In this document: positions 1 through 8,575 of the stretch, piece by piece
How the letters are laid out: each line of letters starts with the position of its first letter
Position numbering within the stretch: the first letter of the stretch is position 1
Assembly: GCA_020048255.1 (NCBI GenBank)
Contig: JAIFMR010000174.1
Coordinates: forward strand, 1 to 20,586
Length of the DNA: 20,586 nt
Direction: 5' to 3'
Origin: Rhodoferax sp.
GTDB taxonomy: Bacteria > Pseudomonadota > Gammaproteobacteria > Burkholderiales > Burkholderiaceae_C
The notes under the pieces: generated by a model
The model's database searches: none
What the model was told of the DNA's origin: nothing
What the model saw: only the letters and a program-made list of their open reading frames with translations
Program-made: the position numbers and the translations under genes

Positions 1-72
1 CAGAGGTTGGCTTAGCTGCAAGACTTTGAACTGTACCAAGGTACTTGTTCCGCAATACATCAGTGGCTGGTT
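1..72. other. Left edge, no gene identified
   Basis: These bases follow the stop of the minus-strand GH114 gene. A small palindrome GTACCAAGGTAC lies at 33-44. I see no gene and no clear terminator. Confidence 0.3.
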
Positions 73-1863
73 TCATAACGTAGCGCTCAGCACCACCTGG
101 TTGTTATCTTCGTTGCCGGCGCTGTCAACAGCCCGGATAAGTAAATAGTAGGTGTTGCCAGGAACAAGCCCAGTCAGAGACTGGTTGAAGGGGTAAAGGT
201 TCTGCAAGGCCGCGTCGGGGTTTGGTTGATTCCATGCCTGCGCGTAACCGGCTCCCACTGTGGGTGTTAAAACGACACGGGTTGCTCCAGTCAGCTTCGG
301 GTCTGTAGCAAAGTCGAACGGTGTGGTCTGGTAATAAAGTGCATATCTGACGCGATTCATGTCTAGCGCGACGTCCCACGAAATACTCAAGTTTCCAGAA
401 GTTGTCACGACTTTTTGTATGCCGACCCGGGGCTCAGGCGCGCTTGCTGGCCATGCTGCATTGACGTTGTAGGTGCTTGACCAAACCGGGGGCAGGGTGT
501 CCGTCAGATTTGCATGGCGCTCAACAAACGGGTTAATGTAGGTGACAGGTGCATCCGTCACATAGGGACGAAAACCGATCGACAGTGCCTCCTCAATGTT
601 TGTTTGAAGCTCCGACAAGCCGGTGTTTGAGCCGCCCGTCAACGTGAGTATGTCAATGCCGGGTTTGGGCAACACACCACCACCTCCCCATCCATTGACA
701 TAATCCAAAGAAATCACTTTGAATCCGTCAGAACGGTTGGCCTCAGCCATCAATTTGGGCGCGTAATTGAATTTGTTGTCTGTAAAGTAGTCGCTCACGA
801 CACGAGTGGGATCTGAATCCATTCGGTAACTTTCAAGCAGCACCAAGTCGACACTGCCGCGTGCCGATACCTCATAGTGTGGCTCCCTCGGGTCAAAGAA
901 GAAGATGCCGCGATTTTGCAAAATCACCTTGTCTGGGTAATCACGCCGCAACCGCTGAATGAAGTCGGTAAAGCCCTTCGCTGTCCACTCAAAATTGGAT
1001 AGGCTGGGTGCATAAGAATTCGGTGCAGCTGTATCCATGGTGTCTAGAAAAACGCCATCACAGCCAAGTCCCCGACCGGTGGTCGTGGTCAGCATTTCCT
1101 TCAAGCCAGGCGGCGTCGCAGGGTAGCCTGCTGGCACGGGCGAGTCTGCCAATTCATTGTTTACTACGTCGTACCAGCGGGGATCACCTGGGTTGACATA
1201 GCGCGTCAGAAAGCTGGGATTTTGATCGGGCACGTTGAGAGGTGCAGTAGCGTTGTAACTGGCGTTGTCGTTCAGATACCAAGACGCAAAGCCGCCATTG
1301 GTTGGTTTACCCGTTGCTGACACTCCAACCAAAGACCGTGTTGCTGGATTGACGCCACGGGGGTCAGTTGATGGACCCGTTCCGTCGCCAATGAAGCGTG
1401 GGTCCGCCCGCATTTGCTCGTCTGTCAAATTAAAAGTTCTGGAATCTTCACCGATAGAGATGTAGCAAAGCACCACCACGTAGTCGTCCGCGCGGTCTGG
1501 GTCAAGTCCATTTTGAATTTCACGAATTTGCGATCGGACGATATTGCCATTGTGCGGGTGAACGATGACCAAGGGGTGCTGCTTCAGCGCTTGAATGCTG
1601 TCTGCATCGAGTGCACCATAGTAAATGGCGTAGCTGTCCGCAAACCGTGCGAGTTGCCGCACCGACGACGGCTCACCTCCGGGAGGTGGCAAGGGCTCTG
1701 GCTTTGGCTCGGCCTCAGGCGCAGGAACCTCGCCACCAACTGGCGGCTCGGATATTTCACAACCGATCAGGGTGCGGCAGCCCGGCGCTCCACCGCCGCC
1801 ACAGCCGACCAAACTTGCGGCCACCACAAGTCCCAAAAAGAAAATTTTGTAAGCGTTTGCCAT
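73..1863 (-). CDS. Lipoprotein GH114-type glycosidase (predicted endo-alpha-1,4-polygalactosaminidase) with C-terminal FnIII-like domain
   Basis: Predicted 596-residue secreted lipoprotein. The start chosen is the ATG at 1863, because it is followed directly by a lipoprotein signal (hydrophobic residues 7-20, lipobox LVGC, acylated Cys21). The frame stays open upstream to 2016, but that stretch has no signal-like sequence. A Pro/Glu-rich linker (about 37-65) leads to a TIM-barrel hydrolase domain (about 70-450) with the marks of the GH114/PelA-hydrolase group: YYG at 81-83, CYISIGE at 133-139, FLDTMD at 272-277 and LLES at 341-344. Asp274 and Glu344 are the likely catalytic pair by analogy. 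Residues about 475-596 resemble a fibronectin-III domain (YYLLIRAVDSAGNED near 572-586). GH114 enzymes cut alpha-1,4-linked galactosamine polymers, and Pel is galactosamine-rich. With the divergent pel operon next door, a role in Pel trimming or biofilm release is inferred. Substrate and final membrane location are not shown by sequence. Confidence 0.8.
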   Translation of the reverse strand: MANAYKIFFLGLVVAASLVGCGGGGAPGCRTLIGCEISEPPVGGEVPAPEAEPKPEPLPPPGGEPSSVRQLARFADSYAIYYGALDADSIQALKQHPLVIVHPHNGNIVRSQIREIQNGLDPDRADDYVVVLCYISIGEDSRTFNLTDEQMRADPRFIGDGTGPSTDPRGVNPATRSLVGVSATGKPTNGGFASWYLNDNASYNATAPLNVPDQNPSFLTRYVNPGDPRWYDVVNNELADSPVPAGYPATPPGLKEMLTTTTGRGLGCDGVFLDTMDTAAPNSYAPSLSNFEWTAKGFTDFIQRLRRDYPDKVILQNRGIFFFDPREPHYEVSARGSVDLVLLESYRMDSDPTRVVSDYFTDNKFNYAPKLMAEANRSDGFKVISLDYVNGWGGGGVLPKPGIDILTLTGGSNTGLSELQTNIEEALSIGFRPYVTDAPVTYINPFVERHANLTDTLPPVWSSTYNVNAAWPASAPEPRVGIQKVVTTSGNLSISWDVALDMNRVRYALYYQTTPFDFATDPKLTGATRVVLTPTVGAGYAQAWNQPNPDAALQNLYPFNQSLTGLVPGNTYYLLIRAVDSAGNEDNNQVVLSATL

Positions 1864-1908
1864 TTTCCAACCTATAAAACGAGGCTCAGACCCTGACTCA
1901 GGCACGCG

Positions 1909-1983
1909 AAAATCAAAACCACCCCGCGGTCGCGACTGTTCCCACCGCGGTATCGTGACTTTGATTTTTTTGGTAGCACCAAA
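1909..1983. promoter_or_regulatory. Candidate operator region between the GH114 gene and pelA, with nested repeats
   Basis: The 237-base divergent spacer (1864-2100) must hold control signals for both transcription units. Seen directly: a 9-base inverted repeat, AAAATCAAA at 1909-1917 and TTTGATTTT at 1960-1968. Inside it are two copies of the palindrome CCGCGG at 1924-1929 and 1945-1950, start to start 21 bases (two helical turns). Each begins a partly repeated unit, CCGCGGTCGCGACT and CCGCGGTATCGTGACT. An 8-base palindrome GTCGCGAC lies at 1929-1936, and a tight inverted repeat TTTGGT/ACCAAA with a 3-base gap at 1969-1983. I could not assign these to a known regulator or identify convincing -35/-10 boxes. 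Confidence 0.4.
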
Positions 1984-2100
1984 CCGGTCGTCGTGCGAAA
2001 ATTTCAGCCATTCCAAATTGTTTTTGGTGATCTTAATTGCACGGCGAACGAGATCTGTTTTTTTTGATGTTTAACACCTGTCGTTGGGCGAGGAGTTCTG

Positions 2101-4866
2101 TTGAAAGGCGTGCTTATTTACTGCTGGCTCATTTTGATGAGCTGCCTGACCCCTGACCTGAGTGTTGCTGCAAATATGGACGCCGCCGTTGCCTTTTATT
2201 ACGGGGCACAGCCACCCTGGGATGAGTTGAAAGCGTTTGATGTCGTGGTGGTTGACCCCGATCACGTCACTGAACCCGGCGCACTCGGCCTTCAACAAAC
2301 CCGCTTGGTCGCTTACGTTTCACTGGGGGAGGTTCAGGCATCACGATCCTATTTTTCACGCATCCCCGCAAACTGGCTGATAGGAGAAAACAAAAGCTGG
2401 GGCAGCCAATTGATCGATCAATCGCAATTGCTCTGGCCGCAATTTTTTGCCGATAACGTCATCGCCCCGCTATGGCAAAGGGGCTATCGCAGCTTTTTTC
2501 TGGACACGCTGGATGCTTACCAGCTCATCGCAAAAACGCCAGAGGATCGGGCCCGTCAAGAAGCGGGCATGGTGGCAGTGCTTCAATATGTCGCCAGCAA
2601 TTACCCCGGCATCCAACTGATCTTTAATCGGGGTTTTGAAATCTTGCCGCGTACTCACCAATTTGCCCAGATGGTCGTGGCCGAATCCTTGTTTCAGGGC
2701 TTTGATGCGAGCAAAAAAGAATACACCGCAGTGCAGGAGGGCGATCGAATATGGCTGACCAAGCAGCTACAAAAAGTGCGCGAAACGTACCAGCTTCCGG
2801 TGGTGGTGATTGATTACGTGCCGGCAGCAAAGCGTGAACTCGCACGGGCAACTGCCCAGCGAATAACGCAGCTTGGTTTTACTCCATGGGTCACAACACC
2901 TGAACTTTCCAGTTTAGGTGTTGGTAGCATCGAGGTAATGCCACGCAAGGTCGCAGTCATCCACAGCATATTGAAGGATGAATACTCATTGCGTCAAATT
3001 GATCCTGTGCGCTTTGGCGCCATGCCCCTGAATTATCTTGGCTATGTGCCGGAATATTTCGACGTACAACACCTGCCCGATGTCTCAATGCGCGGACGGT
3101 ATGCAGCCGTATTGCTTTGGCTCAGCACCACTCCAGCATCTCAGGATCAGGAAGTTTTGGTGACTTGGCTGGGAAAACAGATTGCCCAGGGTGTGCCCGT
3201 AGCCATGCTGAACACCCCATTTTTTCTGATCGAAAGCGCAGTTGGTAAAAAGTTGGGATTTTCTTCTGCCTGGTCACCCATCAGCAAACAGCCTGTGATA
3301 GTGACATCGCAGGACAGAATGTTGGGATATGAGCGACCTGTTTCGCCACCAGCGAGTGATTTCTTTAAATTGGAGATCAAGCCAGGTGAACCTTTGCTCA
3401 CATTCACTCGTGGTTTAGATTCGCAGGCGGGTGCTGCGTTGACACCTTGGGGTGGCTATGTTCTACCGTCACACGATCTCGTGACTCTAGCTGGTTTGGC
3501 GAGTGTTCGTTGGGTGATTGATCCATTTTCTTTTTTTAAGCAAGCGATGCGCCTGCCGGACATGCCCGTACCAGATGTCACCACAGAAAGTGGTCGGCGG
3601 ATGTTGATGGTGCACATGGATGGTGATGGCTTTATCAGTAGGTCCGCATTGCCCGGCGCTCCTATCGCGGGTGTTATCGTTCGTGACCAGGTCGTGAATA
3701 AATACAAAATTCCAATGACCCTTTCAGTGATTGAAGCGGAGATTTCGGTAAATGGGCTTTACCCAAGCATGTCGGCGCATGCACAGAGTGTGGCGCGAGA
3801 CATTTTTCGTGCCCCGCACGTTGAGATCGCCTCCCACAGCTTTTCTCATCCCTTTAGCTGGCGCAAAGCCAGCGCAGACGATGTCAATGAGGGCTACAAC
3901 CTGCGGCTGCCGGGCTACAAGTTTGACCTGCGTCGGGAAATAGAAGGCTCCATCCGTTATATCGAGCAACAACTTGCGCCGCCAGGGAAAAAAGTGCAGC
4001 TTTACTTCTGGACGGGTGACTGTATTCCTGGTAGCGATGCTCTGGCCTTGACCAAAGAAATCCAATTGTTGAACTTCAACGGGGGCGACACCGTCGCGAC
4101 GCGCTCACAGCCGACCTTGACCCAAGTTGAAGGTTTGGGTTTGCCACGCAAGGGTGGTTTTCAGGTGTTCGCGCCCAACCAAAACGAAAACGTGTACACC
4201 AATAATTGGACGGGACCATTTTATGGTTTTGAGCGTGTGACCGAGACCTTCGAGTTCACTGAAGCGCCGCGGCGTCTCAAGCCCATGGACATTTACTTTC
4301 ACGCATACATCACCACCAAGCCCGCCGGCACGAACTCTCTTCACAAGGTTTTTTCGTATGCGCTGTCACAGGAAACAACACCCGTCCACGTGAAAGACTA
4401 CGCCCGAAAGGTACTTGACTTTCAATCTATGGTGGTGGCGCGCACCGCCTCAGGTTGGCGCGTAAGGGGAGGCGAGCATTTGCGCACCTTGCGCTGGCCT
4501 TCCGATATGGGTTACCCCAACCTGGCGAACAGCCGTAACGTCGCAGGCTTTACCAAGCATCAGGGTCAGGTTTACGCCCACTTGGGTTCAGATATTGCCG
4601 ACCTATCGCTTGAGCCTGAAGAAACCAAGGCCGTGCACCTGGTGTCAGCCAATGGTCAAATTGAGAGTTTTCAGCGGATCGGAGACGTTTACCAATGGCG
4701 CTTGAGTGCTTATGTACCTTTGAAGTTCACGCTTGCGAATGCACAGCGCTGTCAAATTCGCGTTGACGGTCGCGTGCTCGTGCCTGTAAGTCAGCAAGGG
4801 ACACAGAGTTTTTTTGAGATTCCACACCATGTTGCCAAGCCGCTCGAAGCGATATGTAGGACTTGA
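2101..4866 (+). CDS. pelA: PelA: periplasmic Pel polysaccharide hydrolase/deacetylase
   Basis: 921 residues, against about 948 in Pseudomonas aeruginosa PelA. The start is a TTG at 2101, preceded by AGGAG at 2091-2095 with 5-base spacing. It gives a signal peptide (residues 1-24, hydrophobic 4-16, AA at 23-24). Residues about 27-275 are the glycoside hydrolase domain, with YYG, AYVSLGE (71-77), FLDTLD (133-138) and VAES (193-196); Asp135 and Glu195 are the likely catalytic acids. A Rossmann-like middle domain follows (about 280-480). The deacetylase domain begins near 500 with the metal motif HMDGDG (505-510) and has ASHSFSHP (577-584), giving Asp507/Asp509, His579 and His583. The C-terminal part is beta-rich. 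In the family, PelA partly deacetylates Pel and can cut it in the periplasm. It is the first gene of the operon, and its 3' end overlaps the next gene by about 38 bases. Confidence 0.93.
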   Translation: MKGVLIYCWLILMSCLTPDLSVAANMDAAVAFYYGAQPPWDELKAFDVVVVDPDHVTEPGALGLQQTRLVAYVSLGEVQASRSYFSRIPANWLIGENKSWGSQLIDQSQLLWPQFFADNVIAPLWQRGYRSFFLDTLDAYQLIAKTPEDRARQEAGMVAVLQYVASNYPGIQLIFNRGFEILPRTHQFAQMVVAESLFQGFDASKKEYTAVQEGDRIWLTKQLQKVRETYQLPVVVIDYVPAAKRELARATAQRITQLGFTPWVTTPELSSLGVGSIEVMPRKVAVIHSILKDEYSLRQIDPVRFGAMPLNYLGYVPEYFDVQHLPDVSMRGRYAAVLLWLSTTPASQDQEVLVTWLGKQIAQGVPVAMLNTPFFLIESAVGKKLGFSSAWSPISKQPVIVTSQDRMLGYERPVSPPASDFFKLEIKPGEPLLTFTRGLDSQAGAALTPWGGYVLPSHDLVTLAGLASVRWVIDPFSFFKQAMRLPDMPVPDVTTESGRRMLMVHMDGDGFISRSALPGAPIAGVIVRDQVVNKYKIPMTLSVIEAEISVNGLYPSMSAHAQSVARDIFRAPHVEIASHSFSHPFSWRKASADDVNEGYNLRLPGYKFDLRREIEGSIRYIEQQLAPPGKKVQLYFWTGDCIPGSDALALTKEIQLLNFNGGDTVATRSQPTLTQVEGLGLPRKGGFQVFAPNQNENVYTNNWTGPFYGFERVTETFEFTEAPRRLKPMDIYFHAYITTKPAGTNSLHKVFSYALSQETTPVHVKDYARKVLDFQSMVVARTASGWRVRGGEHLRTLRWPSDMGYPNLANSRNVAGFTKHQGQVYAHLGSDIADLSLEPEETKAVHLVSANGQIESFQRIGDVYQWRLSAYVPLKFTLANAQRCQIRVDGRVLVPVSQQGTQSFFEIPHHVAKPLEAICRT

Positions 4867-5695
4867 TGGTGAAATTGTCCGCCTTGAATTGGCGGCCAAT
4901 TGGCAACTTGTGCTGGTGGCACTGTTGGTGCTTGGGTTGCTGGCAGCCATCTTTCCACGTAAAACTTTGGTCGATCAGTTGTACGCACAGAAAACCTTGG
5001 ATGATTTGACCCTTTCCTATGTGGAAAACCTCTATCGCACCAACCCCCAAAACGCTGACGCTGCACTGCTCTTGGCCAGAACTCAAAGTACTGACGTGGA
5101 TATCAGGCAGGTGGAATCCTTGGTTCTGGAACTGACCCAAACGGGCGACTTGAGGCAACGCAATGAGGCACGCTCCATGTTGCTTCGAGCTTACGCGATG
5201 GCCTACGATCGATCAACAGACACTGCTGAAAGCAAGCACATACGGTCGCAATTCGAAATCGTAGCGAAAAGCGCGCAAAGCGATGAACTGCCCGAACCCC
5301 TAGCGAGGCGGTTTGGTGAACAAGCTTTCAAACTGAATCTGCCCCGATTGGGATTGGCTTTTTACAAAAAACTCCCGCTTGGTCAATCCGCCGACAGTAT
5401 GGAGCGCATGGGTGACTTGGCGCTCAGCGTTGGGCAGAACGAGGACGCCGCAGAATACTATTTGCTGGCGCGAGAGCGTGCGTCAACCGTTGATGAATCT
5501 CGTCGCTTATTTCAGCTTGGTATCAGAACGTTGATGGCAGGAAATCTATACGCCAGAGCCATGCAAGTCGCTCATGCCAAGCTGGGCGATCTGGCCGAAG
5601 ACCGCTTGACCTTGCGATTCTTGGCGCGTACCGCCTTGGCCGCCGGCGACCCGACTGCTGCTGCAGACTATGCACGCACACTGGTTTTTAAATGA
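4829..5695 (+). CDS. PelB N-terminal part as a separate protein (membrane-anchored TPR protein)
   Basis: 288 residues from ATG 4829; a TTG at 4814 would add five residues, and neither has a strong ribosome site, so the start is uncertain. A short basic cytoplasmic N-terminus is followed by one transmembrane helix (about 25-42, rich in Leu/Val/Ala) and then helix-pair repeats of TPR type to the end (for example 63-85, and 150-288 with repeated A..Y..L patterns). This matches the N-terminal anchor and first repeats of PelB, which in Pseudomonas is one protein of about 1190 residues ending in an outer-membrane barrel. Here the frame ends in TGA at 5695, within an ATGA overlap with the next gene, so the two are probably translationally coupled. 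Together the two proteins have about 1245 residues, close to one full PelB. The likely role is an inner-membrane TPR scaffold that binds PelA and guides polymer to the exit pore. Confidence 0.75.
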   Translation: MLPSRSKRYVGLDGEIVRLELAANWQLVLVALLVLGLLAAIFPRKTLVDQLYAQKTLDDLTLSYVENLYRTNPQNADAALLLARTQSTDVDIRQVESLVLELTQTGDLRQRNEARSMLLRAYAMAYDRSTDTAESKHIRSQFEIVAKSAQSDELPEPLARRFGEQAFKLNLPRLGLAFYKKLPLGQSADSMERMGDLALSVGQNEDAAEYYLLARERASTVDESRRLFQLGIRTLMAGNLYARAMQVAHAKLGDLAEDRLTLRFLARTALAAGDPTAAADYARTLVFK

Positions 5696-8565
5696 AAGGT
5701 AAGCGTATTTCTGTTTTTCAAGGCCCCGGGATCATGTGGATGGTGACCGTTCTGTGTACTTTGGGGCTGGGTTACACGACTGCGGCTTTTCCTGCAGAAA
5801 ATAAACCGAACACGTCCCTAAATCTGGATTCGACAGAGTCTTTGCGCTCCTTTGATGCCGTGGACTTTGAATTGGCATATGACGTACTGTTGGGCGCAGG
5901 GGATTTAAAGCGCGCTTTTTTAGTCGCGCAGAAAGCGGTGCAAGCCTCCCCCGAAGACCGTTTATGGCGACTAAAGTTGGCGCGAGTAAGCAATTGGACA
6001 CAGCACCCCGAGGTCGCAACGCAACAATGGTTGACGCTTTTCAAATGGGGTGACCGGACTTTGGAAGTCGTGCAGGGAGTTGTCGTGGGTGCCCACTTAG
6101 TCAAGGAACCTCAATGGATGTTATTGGCATGGACCGAGTTGGCCAAGCGGCAAACACTAACCCCTCCCAATTGGATAGACATATTGGCAACCTACGAGGA
6201 GCTCGCAGAACCAGCGAATGGGTCGCAGTTTTTCGAGGAGGAATTCATCAGGCGTCAGAATCCTTTGCTACTTGAATATGCAGGTCGGCTTGCTGAAAAT
6301 GCGGGTGACGATACCCGTGCGTTACGCTTGTACCAACGCCGCGCTGCCCTGGCACCATTTTCAATGGACGTGACTCTCAAGGCCGTGGTTTTGATGATCC
6401 GGCTCAATAAGATGCAGGACGCTCTGGCGCTGCTGCAGACCCATAGGAACCAGGTACCCGCCAGGTCCCATGAATACTGGTATTTGCTAGGCGAAGTCGC
6501 TTGGGAGACCCGCGAATATGACCTGGCAAAGGAGGCTTACACACAGTACGCAAAGATGCCGCAGGCGAATTCGGCTGACTGGTCTCGCCTCATTTATTTG
6601 GTGCGTCGGGACCATCCTGCCCAAGCCGCAGATTTGGCCGTTGAAGCCTTTCGTCGGTTCTCTTCTATTGAGCAGCTGCTTTATGGACTGGGGATTTACG
6701 CTGAGCTAGGGGACCACAATACCCAAGCGCGCGTTTTGGCAGCATTAGATCCTGCGACGGTCGCTGAGTTGGTCAAAAATCCGCAGTTTCTAACGCTGCG
6801 CGCCCAGTTGTACCAGCGTCAAGGTAAAAGCGAATTGGCATGGGATGACTACCGTTCATTGCTCCAAATAGCACCCCATGACGCCAATGCAATACTGGCA
6901 AATTTGTGGTTCCTGATCGATCACCAGCACGTTGATTTGTTACGGTCGTTTGTGCGTCAGTACCATGCGGTGGCACTGAAAAACGCGACCTACTGGCAAG
7001 CTTTTGCAGCAGCAAATCAGACATTGGAGCTGCATCGTGAAGCGGTATTTTGGTACGCAAAAGCCGTTGTACAAAACTCTAACGATGTCCTGATGTTGTT
7101 AAATTATGCAGATGCATTGGAGCGTACCGCCCAGGTTGGGATGGCCGGCCGCATACGACGTCACGCTTGGCAGCTTCTGAAGCAACAGTACCCGCAAACG
7201 CCCGCAATGCCGGCTGATCAAATGGTGCCTCAAATGCTGGCTTTGGCCCGACTCATGCTGATGGACCAACCTGGTGACCCGAGTCTTGAATTGGTGCGGC
7301 AATGGGTTCAACAGATGCGCGGATTGCAAGACGCACCTGCCACCGAGCAAACTGCTGTGTTGGTTCTTGGCTGGAGTATTGTGAAGGAACAGCCTCACAA
7401 CGCACGTCAATGGATGTGGACGCGCTATGCAAGGCAAAGCCGGTCTGCACCGCCGATCTGGGGTGACAGTCAAACTGCGCTGCAACTCCATGAAACGCAG
7501 GTCATGGATCAGCTCTTGACACGTCGGGCTGATGCCCTGCCACTCTACAACCGGTACGACACCGCCTACGCGCTCGGACACCTTCAACAAGCGTTGGGTA
7601 TTGCATTTCATGGCATGACAGTGAATGAAGATGAGCCCTTATATGACCGTTACCGTCAACACGTTCCCGGGCAAGCAAACTACACCCAGGTGCAGTGGGA
7701 ATCCAACAAGCAAAACTCGCTGGCAAGCCGTGGTCTGCGTGTCGAAACTCGGCTGGTGGTTCATCCAAAATTACAGATAACAATGTCTGCATCGCACCAG
7801 ATGCAAACGGGCTCAGGGGCGCTCATGAGGCCTCTCACCCCCGACACTGAGCGCATCTCCAAACTGCAAATGCTCTGGAAAGGTGCCAGTGGTGATAGCC
7901 GGCTGGTATGGGCTAGGCGCGAGGAACTCGATGGATTGATGAGTTTTCAGCTGAGCCAGAGTATTCAATGGGGTGCGCGCTTGCAACTGCAAGGAGGTCT
8001 GGATGTCGGTAGTCCTACGGCCATCAGCTTGCCACTGCGTGTTGCAGGTTATGAAAACAGCTTGGTTGGCGTGGCCAATTTCACCTTGGGAAGGCGGGAA
8101 TACATTCGGGCTGGATCTCGATTTGTCCACTATTTCACCTCCTGGGGCGACTCCCTGGGCACCGGGAGAATATTTGATGCAGAGTTCGGCTATCGCCTGC
8201 GCACCGATTACCCTGACTGGCGCCTGCGGACCTTTCTGACGCATCAATCGTTCTCGCGAGAAGCTGGTGTGAGCAGCTTGGTGGTGCCTGAAGGGAGCAC
8301 TACCGTTGGTTTGTGCCTGAATATGGGGGAAAACCTTAGCGGACAGAATTTGCAGACCACTTACTCGCGCGCTTGGCGTCCTTTTTTTGACGCTTGCTTG
8401 GACCACAATGCAGCGACCGGTAACGGATTGCGAGGCGCTGTAGGCATGGCTGGGTCATTGAATGGAGAAGATCATTTGTTGATTCAACTTCAACATGCAG
8501 ACGACACTCTTCCAGGCGCTTCAGCAACCCAATCGCTGGTGGTACGGTACCGGCATTATTTTTAG
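5692..8565 (+). CDS. pelB: PelB C-terminal part: TPR plus outer-membrane beta-barrel exporter with its own signal peptide
   Basis: 957 residues from ATG 5692, which overlaps the preceding stop (ATGA). The N-terminus has its own export signal: basic MKGKR, hydrophobic 14-32, probable cleavage around 32-35. Residues about 50-600 are TPR-like helical repeats (for example LEYAGRLAENAGDDTRALRL near 197-216, and WYAKAVVQNSNDVLMLLNYA near 454-473). From about 670 onward the sequence changes to alternating beta-strand patterns (RVETRLVVHP, LQITMSASHQ, and later strands). It ends in VVRYRHYF with a terminal Phe, as outer-membrane barrels do. By family knowledge, the barrel is the Pel exit pore, working with the PelC ring, and the repeats recruit PelA. 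The separate signal peptide shows that the split is a stable two-gene arrangement, not a simple frameshift in one gene. Confidence 0.88.
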   Translation: MKGKRISVFQGPGIMWMVTVLCTLGLGYTTAAFPAENKPNTSLNLDSTESLRSFDAVDFELAYDVLLGAGDLKRAFLVAQKAVQASPEDRLWRLKLARVSNWTQHPEVATQQWLTLFKWGDRTLEVVQGVVVGAHLVKEPQWMLLAWTELAKRQTLTPPNWIDILATYEELAEPANGSQFFEEEFIRRQNPLLLEYAGRLAENAGDDTRALRLYQRRAALAPFSMDVTLKAVVLMIRLNKMQDALALLQTHRNQVPARSHEYWYLLGEVAWETREYDLAKEAYTQYAKMPQANSADWSRLIYLVRRDHPAQAADLAVEAFRRFSSIEQLLYGLGIYAELGDHNTQARVLAALDPATVAELVKNPQFLTLRAQLYQRQGKSELAWDDYRSLLQIAPHDANAILANLWFLIDHQHVDLLRSFVRQYHAVALKNATYWQAFAAANQTLELHREAVFWYAKAVVQNSNDVLMLLNYADALERTAQVGMAGRIRRHAWQLLKQQYPQTPAMPADQMVPQMLALARLMLMDQPGDPSLELVRQWVQQMRGLQDAPATEQTAVLVLGWSIVKEQPHNARQWMWTRYARQSRSAPPIWGDSQTALQLHETQVMDQLLTRRADALPLYNRYDTAYALGHLQQALGIAFHGMTVNEDEPLYDRYRQHVPGQANYTQVQWESNKQNSLASRGLRVETRLVVHPKLQITMSASHQMQTGSGALMRPLTPDTERISKLQMLWKGASGDSRLVWARREELDGLMSFQLSQSIQWGARLQLQGGLDVGSPTAISLPLRVAGYENSLVGVANFTLGRREYIRAGSRFVHYFTSWGDSLGTGRIFDAEFGYRLRTDYPDWRLRTFLTHQSFSREAGVSSLVVPEGSTTVGLCLNMGENLSGQNLQTTYSRAWRPFFDACLDHNAATGNGLRGAVGMAGSLNGEDHLLIQLQHADDTLPGASATQSLVVRYRHYF

Positions 8566-8575
8566 GACGTCAATC

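Noticed and set aside
1864..2016. N-terminal extension of the GH114 protein to the open-frame start at 2016
   Set aside because: The extension would place a charged stretch before the lipoprotein signal and block export; it also covers the repeat-rich spacer. The ATG at 1863 explains the signal.
2025..2041. A possible sigma-54 promoter (TTGGTGA...TTGCA) before pelA
   Set aside because: The GG and GC doublets are separated by 11 bases, not the required 10, and the rest of the match is poor.
7813..8406. A 197-codon open frame on the minus strand inside the pelB barrel region, and a 170-codon one at 7099-7611
   Set aside because: Both lie wholly antisense to a well-supported gene, have no recognisable domain or ribosome site, and fit chance open frames opposite coding DNA.
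8495..8575. An upstream start for PelC
   Set aside because: It would put 27 residues encoded by the end of the previous gene before the lipoprotein signal; ATG 8576 has a good ribosome site and a direct signal.
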